Source of the DNA: Rhizobium sp. L43
Lineage (GTDB): Bacteria > Pseudomonadota > Alphaproteobacteria > Rhizobiales > Rhizobiaceae
DNA length: 64,000 bases
Assembly (NCBI RefSeq): GCF_002531725.1
Contig: NZ_NWSQ01000004.1
Span: forward strand, 248,001-312,000
Direction of reading: 5' to 3'
In this document: positions 47,543-55,088 of the stretch, one piece after another
How the letters are laid out: every line of letters begins with the position of its first letter
Position numbering within the stretch: the first letter of the stretch is position 1
Notes under the pieces: generated by a model
What the model saw: the letters and a program-made list of their open reading frames with translations, nothing else
Told to the model about the DNA's origin: nothing
Database searches by the model: none
Position numbers and translations under genes: made by a program

Positions 47543-48568
47543 TTAGCTCGACGCCGCAGCGCCCCATTCGATCCCGGTCATGACGGCCAGCGCGTCCGGG
47601 GTGCCAGCCGAAACGCCGAAAAGGCTCGATAGCCGGATGGCCACGGCATTCGTCTGCCAAAGCGAGGTCAAGGCGGTTGGCGTCGGCGTGTCCGAGGCAT
47701 TCGTCGGTTCATCGCTCATTTGAAGCGCGGCGTGGCGCGCAACGGAAATACCAAGGCTTTCGACATCGCCGACGACCCTGTCACCGTCGAGCAGCACGAG
47801 CACGCCAGCAGGGAGGGCGGGACTGACGGCGAGCGGCAATCCCACAAATTCACTGAGGCCTTCCGGCGAGGCGGTGCCGCGCCCATCATTCAGCAGACAA
47901 ATCGCGTTCGCGACATCGGTCGCGGCGATCCAAGCCAACCGCCCTGAGCCCGAGTTCGCCGCATCCAGCAGGATTTTCAAGTCCGCCGGGTGGTCTCCAG
48001 TGCTGGAAAACGAGGGCGTGGCGGAGGTGACGAGCGAATCAAAAAATCCGGTATCCAGCGCCTTGGCGACGGCCCGGCGAAGCTGTCGGGATACGAAAGC
48101 CTGACTGGCCGCCGACGAATTTTCGAGAATTTCTCGGCTCAGCGCAATAACGGCGTCGGCCCGCCGAGGCAGGAGCGCCCCGCCATTCAAACTCATCCGT
48201 GAAACGGGACGAGCTTCGCCTTCCCCGTTCACCGCACCGACGACGCCTTCCGAAAGCGCGCCGATATGAGCATGAAGAGGCGCGCGCGTGAGGACGCCCA
48301 TGTCGAGCAGGCTGGCGAAACTTGATCGACCGCCGAGTTGCTGCAAAAAAGCGCTGCTGGCCGCCTGCATATCGGCCAACTGACCAGCCCATTGCGGATC
48401 GGCGAGCGTCCCGGCGGCGGTCGCCGCCTTGAGAATTCTCTGTGCTGGTGCGGGCAGGCGCAACCTCTCAGCGATTTCGGCGGTCGTCTCACCCGATTTC
48501 GACGCGATCACCAAAGCCCGAGTGACCGCCAAGATTGTGCCTGCATACTCGCCGCGATGATCCTGCAT
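47543..48568 (-). CDS. HK97-type major capsid-like protein
   Basis: 341 residues. The middle (SREILENSSAASQAFVSRQL near 145-165, then KALDTGFFDSLV) and the end LTSLWQTNAVAIRLSSLFGV match HK97-fold phage capsid proteins, where a SLWQTN-AIR strand near the C terminus is typical. It is on the short side for the family. No protease or portal gene is adjacent. The start at 48568 is preferred because of AGGGAGAATTGCC; an upstream ATG (48595) in the frame is possible. Confidence 0.7.
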   Translation of the reverse strand: MQDHRGEYAGTILAVTRALVIASKSGETTAEIAERLRLPAPAQRILKAATAAGTLADPQWAGQLADMQAASSAFLQQLGGRSSFASLLDMGVLTRAPLHAHIGALSEGVVGAVNGEGEARPVSRMSLNGGALLPRRADAVIALSREILENSSAASQAFVSRQLRRAVAKALDTGFFDSLVTSATPSFSSTGDHPADLKILLDAANSGSGRLAWIAATDVANAICLLNDGRGTASPEGLSEFVGLPLAVSPALPAGVLVLLDGDRVVGDVESLGISVARHAALQMSDEPTNASDTPTPTALTSLWQTNAVAIRLSSLFGVSAGTPDALAVMTGIEWGAAASS

Positions 48569-48660
48569 GGCAATTCTCCCTGCGTTGCCTTGCAAAGGTG
48601 CAAGACCAAACGCGACGGGAAAACCCCTTCAAACGCGACAAACGCGATAAACGCGACGGC

Positions 48661-48945
48661 TCACTCTTGGCCGAGGCGAGCCCGGACACGCGATGCTGAT
48701 ACCAGCCACCGTCCGCCGCGCTTCACGCCGCAGCCGTCTTCCCGGCACCATTTCCTCAATGTGTCCTGAGGCACGTCGAACCGTCGCTCGGCCTGCCAGG
48801 TTTCGATGAGGTCATGAAAATCGTCGTCGGCAAAATCCGTCGCGCTTTGCACCGGAGCACCCTCGGCCTCGGCCATCAGTCGGTCGAGCTTCTGCTCGAT
48901 GCGGTTAAGCTGCTCGGCCAGCAGGCGGGCCTCATCCGTCTTCAT
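48661..48945 (-). CDS. Coiled-coil/helix-turn-helix small protein
   Basis: 94 residues. An N-terminal heptad-like stretch (EARLLAEQLNRIEQKLDRLMAEAE) is followed by a segment like an excisionase or helix-turn-helix (RFDVPQDTLRKWCREDGCGVKRGGRWLVS). A role in element regulation is plausible. It lies between the replication-like and capsid-like genes on the same strand. Confidence 0.6.
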   Translation of the reverse strand: MKTDEARLLAEQLNRIEQKLDRLMAEAEGAPVQSATDFADDDFHDLIETWQAERRFDVPQDTLRKWCREDGCGVKRGGRWLVSASRVRARLGQE

Positions 48946-49044
48946 GGTCGCCTCCTGTGGGTCGCCGACGCCGGGATGCTCGCCAATTCCTTGTCGCTAA
49001 GTCGTGGTGTTTTCGTTTTCTTTGGCATGCTGTGCCTCCATCAC

Positions 49045-49935
49045 TCATCGTCTGCCGGTTTTCGTTTCAAGGCTTCGCTGGTTGGCGGCGAGGATCGAAC
49101 GGAGGCCGCCGCCCGGGCGGGCAAGCTCAGCCTCGGTCGCTGCGATATAGACCGGGTCGGTTTCGGTCAGCGTCGGCACGATTTTAAGGTAGAGGTCGGG
49201 GAATCTCTGCAAGAGGTCACCCTGCCAGGCTTGTGGAGCCTCCGTGCGCCTTTGCGCTTCGCGTAGCTCCGCCTCGGTCATTCGCTGAGACACGGTTTTT
49301 GGAGGCCGGGGGACGACGATTGAACCGCCGTTTGACGCATGCGCTTTTTCAGCTTGCGCGCGCCGAGTTAGATTCGATGTGTTGATTTTCTTAAGTGTTT
49401 CTGTGGCACCGTCGCCACTGGCAGCCGTGGCACCGTCGCCACTAGCAGCCGTGGCACCATCGCCACGACCTTGACGTCCGAAAGCTGTGGCAACGTCGCC
49501 ACCACTTTGCCGCCCGAAAGCTGTGGCACCGTCGCCACTGGTTTTAGCCCGCCGGGAGCGTTTGGGCGGTTTGTTTTTAGGGTGCAGAGGCGAAGTTTCG
49601 GCGGGTTCGAGGGCCCCCCTGCGGCGCGACTCGAAGTCTCTGACCATGAGTGCGGCCAACGCAAAGTTCGGTTCATAGGACGAGCGGTAGGCTTTGCCGC
49701 CGTGGCGACGCCTCTTAAAGAGGCCAATGCGTTCAACCTCGTTGATGGCATCATTTATCGCGCGCCGGTCGATGCCGAGCCGCCGCGCCAGCGACGCTTG
49801 GCTCGGATCCAACTGACCTGTCTGGGCGTTGAAGTGATCGAGCAACGCGCCAGCCGCCGCCTTGGCATCGGTGGACAACGGCGCGATGGTCAGTGCCTTG
49901 TAGAAGACGAGTGCCGCTGGCGGCTGCTTGCTCAT
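49045..49935 (-). CDS. Replication-like winged-helix protein with internal repeats
   Basis: 296 residues. An N-terminal winged helix (about 15-85: DPSQASLARRLGIDRRAINDAINEVERIGL) resembles phage replisome organisers and plasmid Rep-type helix-turn-helix proteins. The middle (about 130-180) is a repetitive linker of SGDGATA-type units. The C terminus is helical and acidic. The linker DNA holds five 16-bp palindromes (49403-49538). The start at 49935 has GGAAGGACGTGTGCC upstream. The replication role is inferred from fold, place and repeats. Confidence 0.65.
   Translation of the reverse strand: MSKQPPAALVFYKALTIAPLSTDAKAAAGALLDHFNAQTGQLDPSQASLARRLGIDRRAINDAINEVERIGLFKRRRHGGKAYRSSYEPNFALAALMVRDFESRRRGALEPAETSPLHPKNKPPKRSRRAKTSGDGATAFGRQSGGDVATAFGRQGRGDGATAASGDGATAASGDGATETLKKINTSNLTRRAQAEKAHASNGGSIVVPRPPKTVSQRMTEAELREAQRRTEAPQAWQGDLLQRFPDLYLKIVPTLTETDPVYIAATEAELARPGGGLRSILAANQRSLETKTGRR
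49403..49538. repeat. Five iteron-like 16-bp palindromes inside the replication-like gene
   Basis: GTGGCACCGTCGCCAC or a one-base variant at 49403, 49427, 49451, 49487 and 49523. Spacings are 24, 24, 36 and 36 bp, all multiples of 12. Each copy has GTGGC/GCCAC arms. The 36-bp units share GTCCGAAAGCT or GCCCGAAAGCT ends. Compare the lambda origin, which lies within the O gene. Confidence 0.8.
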
Positions 49936-50198
49936 GGCACACGTCCTTCCAGGGGTAGGCTCAGGACGCGCCACGCACAGTCCGCGTCACCCCACATTTC
50001 GTATACCGGATGACACGCCGCGCCGCCGTGAACGACTAAATGATCGCCACTTGGCTCTGTTCCGACGTTCGTTGGTGGTGTGTTGGGCATCGGTCGGTTC
50101 CCCCGTTCAGTGGAAGAAACCGACGCGAATTGACGCGCGAGAAAGCACAATCTAGGCTTTCAGCTTTTAAAGTCTCAAGACAATCAATGCTGATCTAG

Positions 50199-50228
50199 GA
50201 GCCGTCGCGCGCGCAATCGCGACGGCTC
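50199..50228. terminator. Strong hairpin after the AlpA-type gene
   Basis: An 11-bp perfect stem (GAGCCGTCGCG / CGCGACGGCTC) with an 8-base loop, immediately downstream of the AlpA-like stop. No T-run follows on the minus strand, so it may be a terminator, a pause or a protein site. Confidence 0.55.
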
Positions 50229-50536
50229 TATGCATCTGCCTCTGTATCGGCCACTTCAATGGCGGCGGGCACCTTGCGCGGCCTGCCGCGCTTCGGCGGC
50301 AAGGATGATTTCACAATTGCAGCTTTGGCCTGCGCCTCGGCCTTTTTGCGCTCCGCTGCAATCCATTCGCGAATCTGCCCCATTGAGTTGAAGCGCCCTA
50401 AAATCAGCTGCGGAAATTCGCCTTTCTTGCGCAACCGCCAGCGTACTGTAGGGGAAATCCCTGTTATCGCCCTGATTTCGTCTTCCTTCAGCAAACGATC
50501 ACAGTCGTCGATCAGATTCGTGAGGGTCTCGTCCAT
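50228..50536 (-). CDS. AlpA-family regulator
   Basis: 102 residues. The AlpA/excisionase-like winged helix (about 15-65) reads LLKEDEIRAITGISPTVRWRLRKKGEFPQL, then MGQIREWIAAERKKAE. AlpA proteins activate excision and satellite genes in P4-like elements and gram-negative phage-inducible islands. The lysine/proline tail PPKRGRPRKVP is an AT-hook-like sequence. The start at 50536 (MDETLTN) follows CTCGAAAGGCACAGCAG. The integrase gene lies upstream on the same strand. Confidence 0.82.
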   Translation of the reverse strand: MDETLTNLIDDCDRLLKEDEIRAITGISPTVRWRLRKKGEFPQLILGRFNSMGQIREWIAAERKKAEAQAKAAIVKSSLPPKRGRPRKVPAAIEVADTEADA

Positions 50537-50836
50537 CTGCTGTGCCTTTCGAGAAAAGAAAATACCCCCACACGGAAAGAACATGCACGCGTCTGAACAC
50601 GTACGCAAGCCTTTGATTTTAAATAAAATAACTGAAAGAAAAAGTTACCTACTGCTGCCGTCCGACCTGCCAAGAAAAACAAAGCCTTGCCGAAACCGCC
50701 AAAAAAGCATGGGAAGATTTGCTTTCAGCCCGCAGGCAACCTTTCCCGTCCGTAATCTTTTCAGTGGAACGACATTCGCGCCGTCTTCATCCCCCCGAGC
50801 CGACTCGGGCGTGGCGCACTTAAACCGAAATATTGG
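50537..50836. other. Noncoding spacer between integrase and AlpA-type genes
   Basis: 300 bp with an A-rich stretch (about 50615-50655, TTTTAAATAAAATAACTGAAAG) that probably holds the AlpA-type promoter. No gene is seen on either strand. Confidence 0.5.
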
Positions 50837-52246
50837 TCATGGCCGCGCCCGCATCGGAATGACAGCGCCGGTCTTTTTCTCGCCCGACAGCAGGTCTTCG
50901 ACATGGCGCGCCCATGCATCGAGTGCAATCTTCTTTTCATCGAACCGGTCATAGGCGTCGTAATGAAGGGCCATCACATCGTCATCGACATGCGCGACGA
51001 CTGCCCGGCGATCTTCTTTTGGGATGCGCAAGCGCGACATGCCGGTAACGACCGTGCGCCGGAAACAGTGTGGGGTCGGCGGATAGGCCTTCAGGCTTTT
51101 GACAATCGCGCCATCCGCGCCTTCTGCATCGAGTGCCGGAACGATGCGGCGCATGGCTTGGCTCAGCGAATGGCGGGCAATGCGTCGCTTGTCCTGAAAG
51201 CGGCTGGCGAAGATATGCGCGCCCATGGGACGGCCTTCAACCTTTGCTTCCTGCTCCTGCCGCTCAATCTGCGCTTTGATGATCTTGGCAACCGGTTTGC
51301 TAATCGGCCAAATATGGCGCTTGCGGCCTTTCATCCTTGCGGCTGGAATCTCTGCATAGGCCTCGTTCTCATTGTCGAGATAGTGCAGATCGTTGAGTTC
51401 CAGTCCGGCAATCTCGTTTGGACGTTGACCGGTCAGGGCGAGGGTCTTCAGCGCCGCCTTGATACCCGATGCCAAATTGGCTTTTTCGATTGCACGCAGT
51501 AAGACGAGCAATTCGGCATCGGAAAGGGTGCGGTCAACTTCCTGCTTGCGTTCCTTTGTCGGTTTCGGAATGCCGACCATGGGTGACGATGGTAGCAATC
51601 CCTGATCGACGCCCCATTGGAAGAAGGTCAGCATTGCCGCCCTGAGCCGGTTGGCACTGACGGGTGCCTTCACCCTGACTTCCTGAATGCGCTTGGCACA
51701 TTCGGCCTTGGTGATACTGTTGAGAGCACGCGATCCGAATTGCTTCTGCACGTTGCGTTTCAGATGGCCAATGTCCTGATCCCAACTGCTTTTCCGTTCT
51801 TTGAGGGAAGGACTGTAAAGTTCAACCGCCTTATCGACGGTCAGAACGTCCTCGGCTTCCTTCATCTGGCGTTCGGTCTTAATCGCTTCACGTTCGGCGG
51901 CAGGATCAGCGCCGGTTCGAACACGTCCGCGTTCAGTCTCGGCTTTGCCGCGCATGGTCGCCATGGTGATGTTGGGATGCTCGCCAAGCGGTGCGCGTTT
52001 CTTCTTGGCGCTGCCGAGCGGTTTATAGCGATAGGTGCCGACGATCCGGTCGGCATAAACGCGGACGATGAAGCCGCTGATTTTGTCGTCCGTGTATTCG
52101 ACATAGCCCTTTTCAAGGCGTTCAACCTTCTTAGTGAAACTGTCATCCAGGTGCACTACCGGCATTTTGCTAATGGTCCTTTCCAAGGCGATCAAGGGGT
52201 CGAAAGAGACAAGGGGCCTAGGGTCCTGTTCCGATTTTGGGTCCAT
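50837..52246 (-). CDS. int: Tyrosine recombinase (integrase)
   Basis: 469 residues. An N-terminal DUF4102/arm-binding region (about 30-120), a SAM-like core-binding domain (about 140-240) and the catalytic domain with Arg in ALTGQRPNEIAGLEL (about 290), His-x-x-Arg in PHCFRRTVVTG, His in VVAHVDDDV and the nucleophile Tyr in ALHYDAYDRFDEKK (about 436). It integrates the element into the tRNA-Pro gene. Its start codon lies inside one TGGGTCCA motif pair, so the integrase may control its own expression. Confidence 0.95.
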   Translation of the reverse strand: MDPKSEQDPRPLVSFDPLIALERTISKMPVVHLDDSFTKKVERLEKGYVEYTDDKISGFIVRVYADRIVGTYRYKPLGSAKKKRAPLGEHPNITMATMRGKAETERGRVRTGADPAAEREAIKTERQMKEAEDVLTVDKAVELYSPSLKERKSSWDQDIGHLKRNVQKQFGSRALNSITKAECAKRIQEVRVKAPVSANRLRAAMLTFFQWGVDQGLLPSSPMVGIPKPTKERKQEVDRTLSDAELLVLLRAIEKANLASGIKAALKTLALTGQRPNEIAGLELNDLHYLDNENEAYAEIPAARMKGRKRHIWPISKPVAKIIKAQIERQEQEAKVEGRPMGAHIFASRFQDKRRIARHSLSQAMRRIVPALDAEGADGAIVKSLKAYPPTPHCFRRTVVTGMSRLRIPKEDRRAVVAHVDDDVMALHYDAYDRFDEKKIALDAWARHVEDLLSGEKKTGAVIPMRARP

Positions 52247-52256
52247 TCTGGGTCCA
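52238..52256. repeat. Right candidate integrase arm-type site
   Basis: TGGGTCCATTCTGGGTCCA, 18 of 19 positions equal to 42715-42733 and in the same orientation. It spans the integrase start codon (complement of 52244-52246) and is about 130 bp inside attR. Confidence 0.6.
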
Positions 52257-52384
52257 CTTTTTTGAAAGCGGCGGACCCCGAACGAAAATCTCCGAAAGAA
52301 TTATTGGCCAAAACACTTTGCTTTGCAAGGATTTAGAAATCTAGCGCATTTGATCGAAATGGCCTGAAAACGGCCTTTGCAATT

Positions 52385-52429
52385 CTGGGGGTCAAGGGGT
52401 CGCTGGTTCGAGTCCAGTCGCCCCGACCA
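52385..52429. other. attR with displaced 3' half of tRNA-Pro
   Basis: The 19-bp core (52385-52403) is followed by T-arm CTGG-TTCGAGT-CCAG and acceptor strand CGCCCCG, then ACCA. This half pairs perfectly with the tRNA 5' strand CGGGGCG and is therefore probably the original host 3' half, displaced when the element brought its own. It encodes no complete tRNA. Confidence 0.85.
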
Positions 52430-52615
52430 TTTATCCCCTTGAAATCCCAGTCAAAATGTCACTTTTCTTCGTCTCGCCGGAGGCGGAGAGGTCAGCAGTA
52501 AAGCTGAAACGGGCAGCGAAAATCCCGAAAAGTCTCGAGCGAAAATGTCATTTGTTCATGCTGCAGGCCAGCAGTTGCGCCGCCTCTGCAACCGGCGGCG
52601 GGCTTTTGACCGACT
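52430..52615. other. Host flank right of attR
   Basis: About 190 bp between the displaced tRNA half and the methyltransferase gene end. No gene or hairpin with support is seen. Confidence 0.4.
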
Positions 52616-53248
52616 TCAGTGCGGTTTCTGAGCGATCGCGATCATCGATTTTGCCAAGAGCGGGATCCTCCCGACATATTCGAAGTCGACGTCTTCGAAA
52701 CCTGTTTCCAGAAGCAGTGTGCTCAGCGTTCCGGGAGACCAGAATTTGATGTGGCCATGGTCCTTGAGCGGCATGAAATGGTCGTCCATCTTGCCGCTGA
52801 CGGCCAATGCCAGATTTTTCCAGTAACCGTGAAAAGGCGTCGACATCACCGCGATACCGCCCGGCTTCACCAGATCGTACATGGTGGCCGAGAAAGCCTT
52901 GGGATCATAAACGTGTTCCACAACCTCGAGGCTTATCACCGCATCGAAGGTTCCATACCGGCTGGAAAGGTCTTCATAACCGGAGCCGATCTCCAGCGGG
53001 AGATCGGGGTGGGCCGTTCTCGCTTTGGCAATGCCGTCCGCGGACGGATCGACACCGACGACATCATAGCCTTTTCCGGCAAGCATGGCTGCGGCGCCGC
53101 CGGTACCGCAGCCGAGGTCGAAGACCGCCGTTTCATGTGCCTCCTGAAAACTGTTCTCGAGAACATCGACAACAGCCGGCAAAATATAGGAATGGGCAGT
53201 CGCCGGTTTGGCATGCACATAGGTCGTCGCGTCTAGTTCGATAGACAT
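52616..53248 (-). CDS. Class I SAM-dependent methyltransferase (UbiG-like)
   Basis: 210 residues with a Rossmann methyltransferase fold: motif I VFDLGCGTGGAAAMLAGKGY (about 42-61), VVGVDPSADGI, and the post-motif segment ISLEVVEHVYDP. It resembles UbiG-type methyltransferases, but the substrate is unknown. The start MSIELDATTYV has CAGGAGATAAA upstream; the frame continues further without similarity. First host gene right of the element. Confidence 0.86.
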   Translation of the reverse strand: MSIELDATTYVHAKPATAHSYILPAVVDVLENSFQEAHETAVFDLGCGTGGAAAMLAGKGYDVVGVDPSADGIAKARTAHPDLPLEIGSGYEDLSSRYGTFDAVISLEVVEHVYDPKAFSATMYDLVKPGGIAVMSTPFHGYWKNLALAVSGKMDDHFMPLKDHGHIKFWSPGTLSTLLLETGFEDVDFEYVGRIPLLAKSMIAIAQKPH

Positions 53249-53813
53249 TTTATCTCCTGGAGTAGTGAGGCCCGCCAACCCAATAATACGCAACACAATG
53301 GTACGGCGGACTTTGACGGCAGTGTGGTGTCCCTGTGGTATTAAAGTGATTAGCGCCGAGGGCGCTCGCGGCGGCTGGGGCGCCGGGCCGTTTGGGTGTG
53401 CCGGCTGCGCGCAGCCGAACCTGTCTGTCTCAAGGACGATCGGGCCTCAGGACCGCGCGATGAAAGTCGAAGCTGGTTGACAGGAGTATCGGGAAGGTGC
53501 TGAAAACGGGCCGCAATCTGGATGCACCATTTTTGTGGGTCAAACGGCCGCTACGTCGGTGCTGGCGCCTCAACTATTTAAAATAAATAACGCGAGCAAA
53601 TGCCATTTTACGGTGTTGATTAAATAATACCGTAGTTATTTATGGCGATCCTTCAGTTGGTGGAAGTGGTATTTGTTGAAAAATGTTAAGACTGTACCAT
53701 TTTGATAGTGAATAACCAAATTTTTAACTTAAATAACGTGAAATCTCTTCGCATTCGTGTGAATGCGTTGTAGATTAACATTATCCTTGGTCACGATAGC
53801 CTAGTGCGAGCGC
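53249..53813. other. AT-rich noncoding region
   Basis: 565 bp. The left half is GC-rich. From about 53570 to 53790 the sequence is markedly AT-rich, with repeated AAATAA and TTATTTA motifs, including a palindrome with perfect 7-bp arms TAAATAA/TTATTTA at 53621-53642. No gene is seen. It could be a site for a nucleoid or Ros/MucR-type protein, or a foreign remnant. Confidence 0.55.
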
Positions 53814-54029
53814 ATGGCGGATATGAAGCAGAATCTAACTTGCAGGCAGGCCCTCGCCAGTGCGTTCCAGGCTCTGTCGGACGAGGCCATCAAAGCCGGC
53901 TGGTCGGAGGGCGATGTCGCCCTCGCGCTTGCTGAACTCGCCGAGGAGCGGGTGATCGAGATTACCGCCAAGGTGATCATGGAAGGCTCCATGCATCCCC
54001 AGTTCGCCGCCGGCGGCCGCAGTAGTTAA
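53814..54029 (+). CDS. Small conserved protein, helical
   Basis: 71 residues: TCRQALASAFQALSDEAIKA, then EGDVALALAELAEERVIEIT. It has the look of a small rhizobial protein with two or three helices and no known domain. ATG codons at 53814 and 53823 both fit. The antisense frame 53835-54320 is considered a shadow. Confidence 0.6.
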   Translation: MADMKQNLTCRQALASAFQALSDEAIKAGWSEGDVALALAELAEERVIEITAKVIMEGSMHPQFAAGGRSS

Positions 54030-54304
54030 TCTCACAGCAACGGTAGAAACGACCAGGCTGCTGGTTGGAGAAAGGACCCGGATAGGGGAGAGAAAGCGTT
54101 TTTCGCTCTCGTCTGCACTCACCGCTTCCTGCTGCAAAAGCCGCTCAAACGCGCGGGACAAGATTTTGTTCCCTAATTTTGCTTCGGGGAAATCTGCGTA
54201 GTTGCTAAAGTTCAAGCCGTCGCGCATAATCATTTTTGTCGGTTGCGGAGGGCGGCCGGCAATGCAAGCGTGGATGCGTTTGCCCTCGGAGGAAATGCGG
54301 CGTG

Positions 54305-54517
54305 ATGTTACGATCATCAATCCATCCGCATGATTTACCGCTGTTTTCGGAAGATCTCGATCTGCTTTCCAAGGTGCTCGACAAGGTCTGCGACGAGCGC
54401 GGCCTCGTCAGGACGACGCCCGAGGCCGAGCGGATCGGTGCGGTCATCATTCAGCTCTACAGGCAGGGCGTGAAGGACGGCGGCAAACTCGCCGATCTGG
54501 CAAAGACCTATCTCTGA
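54305..54517 (+). CDS. Small conserved protein of unknown function
   Basis: 70 residues, MLRSSIHPHDLPLFSEDLDL to KDGGKLADLAKTYL, with internal KVLDKVCDERGLVRTTPEAE. A similar short protein, from memory, occurs in many Rhizobium genomes; no function is known. The start at 54305 is chosen over a longer frame because GAGGAAATGCGGCGT precedes it. Confidence 0.65.
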   Translation: MLRSSIHPHDLPLFSEDLDLLSKVLDKVCDERGLVRTTPEAERIGAVIIQLYRQGVKDGGKLADLAKTYL

Positions 54518-54520
54518 TAT

Positions 54521-54669
54521 TCAGTTCTGCTCGATCGAGACACCGTTCTCGCCGATGCTCATCTCGATCCCCTGCGGCTTGCTCTCCTCGTGGAAGAGTA
54601 AGCGCCGAGGCCGATGACGGCGGCGACGAGAATGCCGATGATGAGATAGAGACCATTGCTGCGGTTCAA
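54521..54669 (-). pseudogene. Small single-pass membrane protein with 1-nt frameshift
   Basis: From a TTG at 54669 (site CAGGGACAG upstream) the frame encodes a membrane segment LYLIIGILVAAVIGLGAY and then shifts to SSTRRASRRGSR with a stop at 54559. Restoring one base near 54598 gives a continuous tail FHEESKPQGIEMSIGENG, then VSIEQN and a stop at 54521-54523, for 49 residues in all. The intact tail is coherent, so this is either a real 1-nt deletion or a sequencing error. Confidence 0.65.
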
Positions 54670-54745
54670 GAGACTGTCCCTGATATGTGATTGGCCCCGA
54701 TATGTAATGGGACAGCCGAAACGCCTGGATGGCGGATTGGTTCCG

Positions 54746-55039
54746 TCAGTCGTCGTTGGCGGCGTTGAGGTTTTCCGGCCGGATACCGTCGTCGCTCGTG
54801 GTGCGGGCGCGCAGCCGGATGCCGGGGCCGCCTTCATCCTGATTGCCGCTCGACAGGAAGATGATGCCGTGCGCCTCGAGCGTGTTGCGCACATCGAACA
54901 GCGCATGCGGCTCGCCCGCAAATTCGCCGGTTTCCAGCGCCGCTATGGTCTCGACCGGCAGGCCGCTTGCGGCGGCGAGCTCTTCGATGCTCATCCCGAT
55001 CATGGCGCGCGCGCCGCGTATCTGTGTCGCTGTTATCAT
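54746..55039 (-). CDS. XRE-family helix-turn-helix protein
   Basis: 97 residues. The N-terminal Cro/C1-type domain (about 3-60) reads TATQIRGARAMIGMSIEELAAASGLPVETI, then LETGEFAGEP. The C-terminal part (FLSSGNQDEGGPGIRLR) is typical of short rhizobial XRE regulators. The target is unknown. The gene is monocistronic. Confidence 0.85.
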   Translation of the reverse strand: MITATQIRGARAMIGMSIEELAAASGLPVETIAALETGEFAGEPHALFDVRNTLEAHGIIFLSSGNQDEGGPGIRLRARTTSDDGIRPENLNAANDD

Positions 55040-55088
55040 GTCGGAAAATCTAGCGCATTCACCGCACTTCTCAAGTGGCGCGGGCCGG

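Noticed and set aside
49403..49538. Possible CRISPR-like array
   Set aside because: The spacers are 8-20 bp and are themselves repetitive, the repeats are inside a coding frame, and no cas gene is present.
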